64,000 nucleotides of DNA from Mesorhizobium sp. WSM3859 (GCF_002295065.1 NZ_NSGG01000018.1:40328-104327); one strand, 5' to 3'; counted from the first letter of the stretch, positions 42,524-54,782 are shown. Program-made: numbers and translations. The notes: a model not told the origin generated them from the sequence alone.

Positions 42524-43016
42524 AGGGGATGGGTCCAGGCTGTGGGCAATTGTGGACAAGGCTGGATGGGCGGGCCTCGGATAAGGAAGCGACTGTATCA
42601 GATGGCCGCTTGTCCACAATTCGACCTGCTGTAGGCTTTGCCGTGGCGCTGGGGACAAAACTGGGGATCAACTTTTCTGGGCCGGTTTCGTCCACAGCCC
42701 GGATTTCGGAGCGGACCGGCCAAGCTTTTGACTCGAAAGCCTGAATCGTCCTTGTCCCCAGATCCCTCCAATTTGCGAAAGCGAGTGCGCGACAATATGC
42801 TGACTGGCCTTTTAGGGCCGCAGGCTGGACAGGTCGCAACCATCACAACCAACAGACTCTTAGAATCAGAAGACTCTTTTAAAATAGATATTTGATTTAA
42901 GTGGGCGCGCATGACCCCGAACCGGAGGTTCGGAAAGGATCATGCGCTAAATGAAAGCGCTACAGCGTCCTTTGCGCGTCTAAGGACGCGCGGCGCTGTA
43001 GAGAGGGCAGCGCTGG
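42524..43016. other. oriC: Putative chromosomal replication origin (oriC)
   Basis: This 493-base non-coding stretch lies between ppsR (leftward) and hemE (rightward), where oriC sits in Caulobacter and Sinorhizobium. DnaA-box-like TTGTCCACA occurs at 42610-42618 (+) and 42551-42559 (-). One-mismatch relatives are TCGTCCACA at 42688, TTGTCCCCA at 42752 and, inverted, at 42650-42658. An AT-rich block (42861-42900, with TTTTAAAATAGATATTTGAT) could be the unwinding element. Five GANTC sites lie at 42730, 42743, 42855, 42863 and 42872. The right end (42901-43010) holds two family F hairpins, GCGCATGA/TCATGCGC and CTACAGCG/CGCTGTAG. Function is inferred from position and motifs. Confidence 0.75.
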
Positions 43017-44045
43017 ATGGCTGGGAAACGGATCGTGCTCGACGTCCTCAAGGGCCAGACGGTTTCACCGCCGCCGCTCTGGATGATGCGTCAGGCTGGC
43101 CGCTATCTTCCGGAGTATAGACAGACAAGGAAGCGCGCCGGATCCTTTCTCGATCTCTGCTATGATCCGGACCTCGCCGTCGAGGTGACGCTGCAGCCGA
43201 TCGAACGCTTCGGCTTCGACGCCTCGATCCTGTTCTCCGACATTCTCGTCGTGCCCAATGCCCTTGGGCGGGATGTGCGCTTTGAGGAGGGTCGCGGGCC
43301 GGTCCTGAAGCCGATCACGGCGGCCGGGATTGCGGCGCTGAACGGCGAGATGTTTCACGTGAATCTCGAACCGGTCTACGAGACCGTGCGCCGGCTGCGC
43401 GCGAAGCTGCCTGACGAGATCACGCTGCTCGGCTTCTGCGGTGCGCCCTGGACGGTGGCGACCTATATGATTGCCGGGCATGGGACGCCCGACCAGGGCC
43501 CTGCGCGGCTTTTCGCCTATCGAGAGCCCGGGGCCTTCGCGCGACTTCTCAAAATTCTGGCAGACCATTCGGCTGCCTATCTCATCCGCCAGATCGAAGC
43601 CGGCGCCGATGCGGTGCAGATTTTCGATTCCTGGTCGGGCGTTCTGGATGAACCCTCTTTCGAGGCTTTCTGCGTCGAGCCGGTGGCCGAGATCGTTGGC
43701 CAAGTGAAGGCGGCGCACCCCGACGTGCCGGTGATCGGGTTTCCGAAGGGTGCCGGCGAGCGCTATCGCGACTACAGGAAGAAGACCGGTATCGCCGGGC
43801 TCGGCCTGGACTGGACCGTGCCTTTGTCTATGGCGAAGGAGTTGCAGCGCGAAGGCGCGGTGCAAGGCAATCTCGATCCGCTGCGCCTGGTCGCCGGCGG
43901 CAAGGCGCTGGCCGATGGCGTCGAGTCCATCCTGAAGATGCTGGGCGGCGGGCCGCTGATCTTCAATCTTGGCCATGGCATCACGCCAGAGACGCCGGTG
44001 GCGCATGTCGAAGCGATGGTGAAAATGGTGAGGAACCATCGATGA
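43017..44045 (+). CDS. hemE: Uroporphyrinogen decarboxylase
   Basis: HemE removes four carboxyls from uroporphyrinogen III to give coproporphyrinogen III in heme synthesis. The 342-residue protein has the signature PPLWMMRQAGRYLPEYR near residue 20, the catalytic Asp region FDASILFSDILVVPNALG, GFCGAPWTVATYMIAG, and DAVQIFDSWSG. A GAGAGGG site precedes the ATG. It is the first rightward gene from oriC and overlaps hemJ by four bases, a coupled heme operon. Confidence 0.97.
   Translation: MAGKRIVLDVLKGQTVSPPPLWMMRQAGRYLPEYRQTRKRAGSFLDLCYDPDLAVEVTLQPIERFGFDASILFSDILVVPNALGRDVRFEEGRGPVLKPITAAGIAALNGEMFHVNLEPVYETVRRLRAKLPDEITLLGFCGAPWTVATYMIAGHGTPDQGPARLFAYREPGAFARLLKILADHSAAYLIRQIEAGADAVQIFDSWSGVLDEPSFEAFCVEPVAEIVGQVKAAHPDVPVIGFPKGAGERYRDYRKKTGIAGLGLDWTVPLSMAKELQREGAVQGNLDPLRLVAGGKALADGVESILKMLGGGPLIFNLGHGITPETPVAHVEAMVKMVRNHR
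43351..43366. promoter_or_regulatory. Degenerate parS-like site inside hemE
   Basis: TGTTTCACGTGAATCT differs from the consensus TGTTTCACGTGAAACA at two places in its right arm. It lies in coding sequence (the Met-Phe-His-Val-Asn-Leu codons), about 350 bases into hemE. It may be a weak ParB site or chance. Confidence 0.4.
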
Positions 44046-44578
44046 GCAATGCAGGCTACGAGAACAGCACTGGCCAAGCGATGAAGCGCATGGCCATCGG
44101 TATTGCCGTTCTCGTGGTCGCGACCGCCCTTCTCTATTTGGTGGCCGGCGACGGCTTCTATCTTTGGGCCAAGGCCATCCATGTGATCGCGGTGATCGCC
44201 TGGATGGCTGGCATGCTCTATCTGCCGCGGCTTTTCGTCTATCACGTCGATGCCGAGAAGGGCTCCGTGCAGTCCGAGACTTTCAAGGTGATGGAGCGCC
44301 GGCTGCTCAGGGGGATCATCAATCCGGCGATGATCGTGACCTGGGTGTTCGGCCTTTGGCTGGCCTGGAAAGGCTTCGGCTTCCAGGGCGGCTGGCTGCA
44401 CACCAAGATCGCGCTGGTGCTCGTTTTGTCGGGTCTGCATGGCTATCTCGCCGGCGCGGTCAGGAAATTCGCCGAGGACAAGAACGAAAAACCGGCGAAG
44501 CACTGGCGGATCGTCAACGAGATCCCCACATTGCTGATGATCGTCATCGTCATCCTGGTCATCGTGAAGCCGTTCTAG
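44042..44578 (+). CDS. hemJ: Protoporphyrinogen IX oxidase HemJ
   Basis: HemJ oxidises protoporphyrinogen IX to protoporphyrin IX and is the main form in alphaproteobacteria lacking HemY or HemG. The 178-residue protein has four to five membrane spans and the conserved HVIAVIAWMAGMLYLPRLFVYHV with the heme-liganding His. R-LL-RGIINPAMIVTWVFGLWL follows, then WLHTKIALVLVLSGLHGYL with another His. The end EIPTLLMIVIVILVIVKPF matches. Its ATG overlaps the hemE stop. Confidence 0.93.
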   Translation: MSNAGYENSTGQAMKRMAIGIAVLVVATALLYLVAGDGFYLWAKAIHVIAVIAWMAGMLYLPRLFVYHVDAEKGSVQSETFKVMERRLLRGIINPAMIVTWVFGLWLAWKGFGFQGGWLHTKIALVLVLSGLHGYLAGAVRKFAEDKNEKPAKHWRIVNEIPTLLMIVIVILVIVKPF

Positions 44579-44755
44579 GACTTCCAGAGATCGGCCGGGG
44601 TCCGCAAAAGGCGGCTTGCTCTTTCAGGCGACCGACGATAAAAGACGGGTCTTCCTTCCCGTCATGCGCCGCCCCTTTCACTCGCTTTCGGCCGCGCCCG
44701 GCATTTGTCGTATTCAGCCGATTTTTCTCCCCAAAGCCTACCCAGAGTCTATCTA

Positions 44756-46021
<1,266 letters not shown>

Positions 46022-46134
46022 TTGGGTAAGGTTCCCCTTCTCCCCTTGTGGGAGAAGGTGGATCGGCGCGCAGCGCCGAGACGGATGAGGGGTGTTCCAG
46101 CGGAGTGAGACGCTGGCTTTCCCTGGAGCACCCC

Positions 46135-48201
<2,067 letters not shown>

Positions 48202-48235
48202 GATGGGCGGCTCGGCGTGGTTTGAGGCAGAGGTC

Positions 48236-48285
48236 AGAGCGTGATGCCGAAAGGTGAAGCGGCCGACACGCTCTACCTTTTAATC
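48236..48285. repeat. Family F short repeat upstream of mnmE
   Basis: AGAGCGTGATGCCGAAAGGT and GACACGCTCTACCTTTTAA form a small dyad (AGAGCGTG with a mirrored CACGCTCT). It lies between the divergent starts of the YyaL-like gene and mnmE and may overlap both promoters. Confidence 0.5.
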
Positions 48286-48309
48286 TAGGCGGTTCGGCAG
48301 GTCCGGCAA

Positions 48310-49629
48310 ATGGTTTCGCCAATGGCTTCGAAGGATTCGATCGTAGCGCTGTCCAGCGGCCGCCTGCCCGCCGGCATCGCCGTTATCCGCATTTCTGGCC
48401 CTCGGACTCGATTCGTGGTCGAAACGATCGCCGGGCCAATTAAGGATCGGTTTACCAATTTGCGGACGCTCAGGGCGGCGGATGGCTCGACGATCGACCA
48501 TGGGCTCGTGCTGTTCTTCCCTGGCCCCGGCAGTTTCACCGGCGAGGATGTCGCCGAGTTCCAGGTCCATGGCAGCCGCGCCGTCGCTGCCAAGATGCTG
48601 GAGACGATCACCGGCTTCGAGGGCGTCAGGCACGCTGAGCCCGGGGAGTTCACCAGGCGCGCCTTTCTCAATGGCAGGCTCGATCTGGTCGAGACCGAGG
48701 CGCTGGCCGATCTGGTCAATGCCGAGACCGAGGCGCAGCGCCGCTTTGCCCTGCGCAACGCCGAAGGCGCGCAGAGCCAGCTTTATTCTGAATGGCGCCG
48801 CCGCCTGATCCACGCCCGAGCGATGATCGAGGCGGAGATCGACTTCGCGGACGAAGAGGATGTGCCTGGCTCTGTTTCGGAGGCGGTTTGGTCGGACGTG
48901 ACAGTAATGATCGGCGAGATCGAAAGGCACATCCAAGGGTTCAAGGCCGCGGAGATCATCCGCGACGGTTTCGAAGTGGTGATCATCGGCGCACCGAATG
49001 CCGGGAAGTCAAGCCTGTTCAACGCGCTGGCACAGCGCGAGGCTGCGATCGTCACCGACGAACCGGGCACCACCCGCGATCTGCTCGAGGTCGTCATGGA
49101 CCTCAACGGGCTGAAGGTGCGGCTTGTCGATACCGCCGGGCTACGCGACGCGGCGGGCAAGGTGGAATCGATTGGCATCGAAAGGGCGCGGGCCAAAGCT
49201 GACGCCGCGGATCTTGTTCTGCTGTTGGAGGATATGGCCGATCCGGCGCCTGTCGGGGGCGTCCCGGGTGGGGCTCCGCTGCTGAGGATCGGCACGAAGT
49301 CGGACATCGCCGACGCGGACGACGGCGCCTACGACCTGGTGATTTCTTCCAGGGACGGCAGAGGACTGGCGCGCCTTCTCGACGAGATCGGCAGCCGGGC
49401 CGCTGCCGCGGTTGGCGAGGCGGGTGACGTCCTGCCATCCAGAATGCGCCACGTCGAGCTGCTGCGAGAGGCAATGGATTTTCTGCGGGCGGCGCTGTCA
49501 GGGCACAGCCAGGAGCTGCGCGCCGAGGAATTGCGGCTGGCGGCCGAGCGCCTCGGGCGCATCATCGGCGCCGTCGACGTCGAAGATTTGCTCGACGTCA
49601 TCTTTTCGCAGTTCTGCATTGGTAAGTGA
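48310..49629 (+). CDS. mnmE: tRNA modification GTPase MnmE
   Basis: With MnmG, MnmE installs cmnm5 on wobble U34 of certain tRNAs. The 439-residue protein has an N-terminal folate-binding domain (DSIVALSSGRLPAGIAVIRISG) and helices followed by a G domain. The G domain shows GAPNAGKSSLFN, GTTRD, DTAGL and GTKSD motifs, with the K-loop AIVTDEPGTTRDLL. The obligatory C-terminus CIGK has the catalytic Cys436. ATG 48310 or 48322 could start it. The stop codon forms the first bases of a parS-like site, and mnmG follows. Confidence 0.97.
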   Translation: MVSPMASKDSIVALSSGRLPAGIAVIRISGPRTRFVVETIAGPIKDRFTNLRTLRAADGSTIDHGLVLFFPGPGSFTGEDVAEFQVHGSRAVAAKMLETITGFEGVRHAEPGEFTRRAFLNGRLDLVETEALADLVNAETEAQRRFALRNAEGAQSQLYSEWRRRLIHARAMIEAEIDFADEEDVPGSVSEAVWSDVTVMIGEIERHIQGFKAAEIIRDGFEVVIIGAPNAGKSSLFNALAQREAAIVTDEPGTTRDLLEVVMDLNGLKVRLVDTAGLRDAAGKVESIGIERARAKADAADLVLLLEDMADPAPVGGVPGGAPLLRIGTKSDIADADDGAYDLVISSRDGRGLARLLDEIGSRAAAAVGEAGDVLPSRMRHVELLREAMDFLRAALSGHSQELRAEELRLAAERLGRIIGAVDVEDLLDVIFSQFCIGK

Positions 49630-49642
49630 TTCACGTGAAACA
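49627..49642. promoter_or_regulatory. parS: parS-like ParB-binding site 1
   Basis: TGATTCACGTGAAACA matches the consensus TGTTTCACGTGAAACA at 15 of 16 places. Its first three bases are the mnmE stop codon TGA. Confidence 0.8.
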
Positions 49643-49665
49643 CCGGGCGACCAACTGTCCGGCAG

Positions 49666-49681
49666 TGACTCACGTGAAACA
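49666..49681. promoter_or_regulatory. parS: parS-like ParB-binding site 2
   Basis: TGACTCACGTGAAACA matches 14 of 16 consensus places, with both deviations in the left arm. It is spaced 39 bases centre to centre from site 1. Confidence 0.7.
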
Positions 49682-49702
49682 CTATGCGATCGGGCCGATC
49701 GA

Positions 49703-49718
49703 TGTTTCACGTGAAACG
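49703..49718. promoter_or_regulatory. parS: parS-like ParB-binding site 3
   Basis: TGTTTCACGTGAAACG matches 15 of 16 consensus places. It is 37 bases centre to centre from site 2 and forms the last of the cluster between mnmE and mnmG. Confidence 0.85.
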
Positions 49719-49769
49719 AGTCCGATAGGGGCTTCCGAGTGTCGTATTCACGAGAAGCCTTTTCAGGCG

Positions 49770-49950
49770 CTGGCGCTGCCCCTCACCTGCCTGCCGGCAT
49801 CCTCTCCCCGTATAGTGACGGGGAGGGGCGCTTTCATCGCCGGTTTCGCTAATCGCCAGCGTCGCAGGAGAGGCGCCGTCGTTGCGGCCAGCCCCTTCTC
49901 CCCGTCACTATACGGGGAGAAGTGCCCGGCAGGGCGATGAGGGGCAGCGC
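49770..49950. repeat. Family B composite palindromic repeat
   Basis: Inverted arms (GGCGCTGCCCCTCACCTGCC with CTCCCCGTATAGTGACGGGG, and the mirror with CTCCCCGTCACTATACGGGG and GATGAGGGGCAGCGCC) enclose the core TTTCGCTAATCGCCAGCG at 49846-49863. With the three parS-like sites it makes up most of the 465-base gap between mnmE and mnmG; I see no gene. Confidence 0.82.
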
Positions 49951-50094
49951 CGTCCTCGACCTTTAGCGTCCTCGGAAATCGGGGCTTTGACTTGGCGTGA
50001 GCGATTCGCGCTGGCGAGTCCGGTCTTCGTCCTTGACAGCGCGGGGTGGCGGGGACATGTGTCAATCCATCTCTGAAAGCGGATTCTTGGAAAA

Positions 50095-51969
50095 ATGACC
50101 GATCACTATGATGTGGTGGTGGTGGGCGGCGGCCATGCCGGATGCGAGGCGGCGAGTGCTGCCGCGCGCGCTGGCGCCAGGACCGCGCTGGTGACGCTGC
50201 GTTTCGACACGATCGGCGTCATGTCCTGCAATCCGGCGATCGGCGGTCTCGGCAAGGGTCATCTCGTGCGTGAGATCGACGCCATGGACGGGCTGATGGG
50301 CCGCATTGCCGACGCCGCCGGCATCCAGTTCCGCCTGCTCAATCGCCGCAAGGGCCCGGCGGTGCGCGGTCCCCGCACCCAGGCCGACCGCAAGCTTTAT
50401 CGGCTCGCCATGCAGGAAGCGATTCGGCAGCAGAACAATCTCGATGTCGTTGAAGGCGAAGTTCTCGACCTCGAAATCCGGGACGGCCGCGTGGCGGCGG
50501 TGCTGGTTTCAGGTGACCGGCGGGTTGCCTGCGGCGCCGTCGTGCTGACAACCGGCACATTTCTGCGCGGTCTGATCCATATCGGCGAGAAGAAGATCGT
50601 CGCCGGCCGCATGAACGAGCAGGCCAGCCACGGGCTGTCGACCACCATGGCGCGCGCGGGTTTCAAGCTCGGGCGCCTCAAGACCGGAACGCCCCCTCGC
50701 CTCGATGGCCGCACTATTGCCTGGGCGTCGCTGGAAAGCCAGGCCGCGGACGAGGATCCGGTGCCGTTCTCGCTGATGACAAACGCAATCGCCAATCCGC
50801 AGATCCATTGCGGCATCACGCGCACCATGCCGGCGACGCATGATTTGATCCGCGCCAATCTCGGCCGTTCGGCCATGTATTCCGGCTCGATCGAAGGCGT
50901 CGGCCCGCGCTACTGCCCATCGATCGAGGACAAGATCGTCAAGTTCGGCGACCGCGAGGGCCACCAGATTTTTCTGGAGCCGGAAGGTCTCGATGATGAC
51001 ACCGTCTATCCGAACGGCATCTCGACCTCGCTGCCGGAGGACGTTCAGCTCGAGATCCTGAAAACCATTCCCGGGCTGGAAAAGGCGACGATGCTGCAGC
51101 CGGGTTACGCGATCGAATATGATCATGTCGACCCGCGCGAGCTTAAGACGACGCTGGAGACAAAGCGTGTCGCCGGCCTGTTCCTTGCCGGGCAGATCAA
51201 CGGCACAACCGGTTATGAAGAGGCCGGAGCGCAAGGTCTGCTCGCCGGCATCAACGCGGCGCGCAAGGCGGCCGGCGATGACGAAGTCGTGCTCAGCCGA
51301 ACCGAAGCCTATATCGGCGTGATGGTCGATGACCTCACCAGCCGCGGCGTCGCCGAGCCCTATCGCATGTTCACCTCGCGCGCCGAATTCAGGCTTTCGC
51401 TGCGCGCCGACAACGCCGACGAGCGGTTGACGCCGCTGGCCGGGAAGCTTGGTATCGCCTCTTCGGAGCGGCTGAGGCGTTTCGGCGGGATGGTCCAGAA
51501 GCTCGACGAGGCTCGCATCCTGGCAAAGTCGGTGGCCTGGACGCCGAACGAGGCGGCGCGACACGGGCTGGAGATCAACAAGGACGGCGTGCGCCGTTCG
51601 GCCTATGAATTGCTGGCGCATCCTGGTGTCGACATGGCCTGGCTTACCCGTGTCGAGCCGCGTTTTGCCGAGCTTGACGCCAAGACCGCCGAGCGGCTTA
51701 AAACGGAAGCGAAATATTCGGTTTACCTCGACCGCCAGCAGGCGGATGTCGCGCAGGTCAGGCATGAGGAATCACGGCTCATCCCGGAGGGAATCGACTT
51801 CGCGGATGTACCGGGCCTCTCGAATGAGTTGAAGCAGAAGATGAAGACGCGGCAGCCGCGCTCGATCGCCGACGCGCAGCGCATGGAAGGCATGACGCCG
51901 GCGGCGCTGGCAATCATCGTCGCGCATGTCCGCAATGCCGAGCTTGCCGCGCGAAGGTCCGTGGCGTGA
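50095..51969 (+). CDS. mnmG: tRNA U34 carboxymethylaminomethyl synthesis protein MnmG (GidA)
   Basis: The FAD enzyme partners with MnmE. The 624-residue protein has the FAD motif VVVVGGGHAGCEAA and then VTLRFDTIGVMSCNPAIGGLGKGHLVREIDAMDG with the conserved Cys. GPAVRGPRTQADRKLY, GLKTGTPPRLDG-like RLKTGTPPRLDG, SMYCP-like RYCPSIEDKI, and the C-terminal helical domain FTSRAEFRLSLRADNADERLT also fit. Its stop overlaps the rsmG GTG by four bases (GTGA). The GidA-GidB-ParA-ParB order is typical near alphaproteobacterial origins. Confidence 0.98.
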   Translation: MTDHYDVVVVGGGHAGCEAASAAARAGARTALVTLRFDTIGVMSCNPAIGGLGKGHLVREIDAMDGLMGRIADAAGIQFRLLNRRKGPAVRGPRTQADRKLYRLAMQEAIRQQNNLDVVEGEVLDLEIRDGRVAAVLVSGDRRVACGAVVLTTGTFLRGLIHIGEKKIVAGRMNEQASHGLSTTMARAGFKLGRLKTGTPPRLDGRTIAWASLESQAADEDPVPFSLMTNAIANPQIHCGITRTMPATHDLIRANLGRSAMYSGSIEGVGPRYCPSIEDKIVKFGDREGHQIFLEPEGLDDDTVYPNGISTSLPEDVQLEILKTIPGLEKATMLQPGYAIEYDHVDPRELKTTLETKRVAGLFLAGQINGTTGYEEAGAQGLLAGINAARKAAGDDEVVLSRTEAYIGVMVDDLTSRGVAEPYRMFTSRAEFRLSLRADNADERLTPLAGKLGIASSERLRRFGGMVQKLDEARILAKSVAWTPNEAARHGLEINKDGVRRSAYELLAHPGVDMAWLTRVEPRFAELDAKTAERLKTEAKYSVYLDRQQADVAQVRHEESRLIPEGIDFADVPGLSNELKQKMKTRQPRSIADAQRMEGMTPAALAIIVAHVRNAELAARRSVA

Positions 51970-52607
51970 GCGCAAATGGCTGGGCGGACCTGCAGAAAGC
52001 AGCGGGTCCGGTTTCACGTGAAACATTCGAGCAGCTGCAGGCCTTCGAACAGCTGTTCCTGAAATGGAACCGCAGCATCAATCTGGCGGCGCCATCGACG
52101 CTGGACGACGTCTGGCGGCGCCATATCCTGGACAGCGCCCAGCTCGCGCGAATCGCGCCCGCCGCGACACGCTGGGTCGATCTCGGCTCAGGGGGCGGGT
52201 TTCCCGGATTGGTGCTCGGCTTCCTGCTTAAGGAGCGTCCCGGCGCCTCGATCGACCTGGTCGAAAGCAACCGCAAGAAGGCGTCGTTCCTGCAGTCTGT
52301 CGTGGGCCAGTTCGATTTGCCGGCGCGGGTCCTGGCGAAGCGCATCGACGACAGCTATGCGCTTGTTTCTAAACCGGAAATCGTCACGGCACGGGCGCTG
52401 GCGGCGCTCCCCGACCTGCTCGATCTGGCTGCGCCCTGGCTGACCAAAGGGGCGCGCGCGCTTTTCCACAAAGGCCGGGATTACCGGGCCGAAGTGGAAG
52501 AAAGCACTCACCGCTGGGCCTTCGATCTGGTAGAACATTCGAGCATGACCGACCCCCATGGCGTCATCCTCGAAATCAGCGACTTGCGCCCGGCGAAACA
52601 GCAATGA
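51966..52607 (+). CDS. rsmG: 16S rRNA m7G527 methyltransferase RsmG (GidB)
   Basis: RsmG methylates G527 of 16S rRNA; loss gives low-level streptomycin resistance. The 213-residue protein has the SAM motif WVDLGSGGGFPGLVLGF and DLVESNRKKASFL, followed by RIDD and VTARALAALPDLLDLAAPWL. It starts at GTG in the mnmG stop and ends overlapping the parA ATG. A parS-like 16-mer lies within its codons 15-20. Confidence 0.96.
   Translation: MSANGWADLQKAAGPVSRETFEQLQAFEQLFLKWNRSINLAAPSTLDDVWRRHILDSAQLARIAPAATRWVDLGSGGGFPGLVLGFLLKERPGASIDLVESNRKKASFLQSVVGQFDLPARVLAKRIDDSYALVSKPEIVTARALAALPDLLDLAAPWLTKGARALFHKGRDYRAEVEESTHRWAFDLVEHSSMTDPHGVILEISDLRPAKQQ
52010..52025. promoter_or_regulatory. parS: parS-like ParB-binding site 4, inside rsmG
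   Basis: GGTTTCACGTGAAACA matches 15 of 16 consensus places. It is coding sequence of rsmG (Val-Ser-Arg-Glu-Thr), about 600 bases upstream of parA. Confidence 0.82.
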
Positions 52608-53422
52608 ATTACTGGCATAGGCCCATGAGCACAGCACCGCGTATCATCACTGTCGCCAACCAGAAAGGCGGCGTCGGCAAGACGACGACGGCCATCAATC
52701 TGGCGACGGCCCTGGCCGCGATCGGCGAGCGCGTGCTGATCGTCGATCTCGATCCGCAGGGCAATGCCAGCACCGGGCTCGGCATCGATCGCAAAGACCG
52801 GACCACGTCATCCTACGATGTGCTGACCGGCGAGCTCGAGCTGGAGGCGGCTGCGGTGCCGACGGCCGTGCCGGGCTTGTCGATTATTCCCTCCACGCTC
52901 GACCTGCTTGGCATCGAGATGGAGATCGCCTCGGCGCCGGATCGGGTGCTCAAGCTGCGCAACGCGCTGCGCGCCGCGGCGGAGCGTTCGGCGCCGTTCG
53001 GCTATGTGCTGATCGACTGCCCGCCCTCGCTCAATCTTTTGACTTTGAATTCAATGGCGGCAGCCGATTCCGTTCTTGTGCCGCTGCAATGCGAGTTCTT
53101 CGCGCTCGAAGGTCTCAGCCAGTTGCTGGAGACGGTCGAGCAGGTGCGCGGCACGATCAATCCGGATCTCACCATCCAGGGCATCGTGCTCACCATGTAT
53201 GACGGGCGCAACAACCTCGCCAACCAGGTGGTGCAGGATGTGCGCACGCATATGGGCGACAAGGTCTATGAGACGATCATCCCGCGCAATGTGCGGGTCT
53301 CCGAGGCGCCGTCCTACGGCAAGCCGGCGATCCTCTACGACCTGAAATGCTTGGGCAGCCAAGCCTATCTGCAGCTCGCCTCCGAGGTGATCCGCCGCGA
53401 GCGCAAGCTGCGCGCCGCCTGA
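52604..53422 (+). CDS. parA: Chromosome partitioning ATPase ParA
   Basis: ParA is the nucleoid-bound ATPase that moves ParB-parS complexes and so segregates the origin region. The 272-residue protein has the deviant Walker A KGGVGKTTTAINLA (K21, K26), LIVDLDPQGNASTGLG, LIDCPPSLNLLTLNSMAAAD and TMYDGRNNLANQVVQDVR. ATG 52604 overlaps the rsmG stop (ATGA). A second ATG at 52625 gives the more usual N-terminus STAPRIITVANQ and may be the true start. Confidence 0.97.
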   Translation: MNYWHRPMSTAPRIITVANQKGGVGKTTTAINLATALAAIGERVLIVDLDPQGNASTGLGIDRKDRTTSSYDVLTGELELEAAAVPTAVPGLSIIPSTLDLLGIEMEIASAPDRVLKLRNALRAAAERSAPFGYVLIDCPPSLNLLTLNSMAAADSVLVPLQCEFFALEGLSQLLETVEQVRGTINPDLTIQGIVLTMYDGRNNLANQVVQDVRTHMGDKVYETIIPRNVRVSEAPSYGKPAILYDLKCLGSQAYLQLASEVIRRERKLRAA

Positions 53423-53482
53423 GCCGCGCCTGGCAGGCGTGGTTAATCAGCCGATTCGATTCCGAAACGATCTGGACTTATA

Positions 53483-54376
<894 letters not shown>

Positions 54377-54462
54377 GCGGCTGCGGCGCCACGGTATTTG
54401 CCGTGATTTGAGATTTTGCCTTAAGGCTGGATACGACTGATATATCGGTGATAGACAATAGT

Positions 54463-54489
54463 GGGCTGGCGATGCGCCGGCCCTTTTTT
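54463..54489 (+). terminator. Intrinsic terminator of the parAB operon
   Basis: A GGGCTGGCG/CGCCGGCCC stem with one G-T pair and a 3-base loop is followed by six T. It starts 86 bases after the parB stop. Confidence 0.88.
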
Positions 54490-54612
54490 GTTGACGGCGG
54501 TGGCTGGCGCAGGCCCGCGGAGACGGCTAATTTCCCCCACGTTCATCTAACGCACATATTTTGTGAGTGGCGTGACTGATCGGGCCTCGGCTTGATTGCC
54601 ACGTGGTTCCCC

Positions 54613-54782
54613 CAATCCGTCGCTGCTTCGCAGCGCCACCTTTCCCCCCTCCGGAGGGAAAGGAAAGGAGCGTCGCTAGACGAGCCGTTGAGGGCAAAAA
54701 AAGGCTTGGCACCTTTCCTCTACCCCGTCGATCGGGGGAGAGGTGTCTCGGCGAAGCCGAGACGGAGTGGGGGGCGACGAGC
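54613..54782. repeat. Family E palindromic repeat copy 1
   Basis: The left arm (TCCGTCGCTGCTTCGCAGCG with CCTTTCCCCCCTCCGGAGGG) and the right arm (CCCCGTCGATCGGGGGAGAG with CGAAGCCGAGACGGAGTGGG) are mirrored around a divergent centre. The second copy is at 63677-63900. Confidence 0.75.

Noticed and set aside
49770..49950. Possible CRISPR array from repeated GC-rich units
   Set aside because: The units are inverted palindromic arms with a shared core, not regularly spaced direct repeats, and no cas genes are present.
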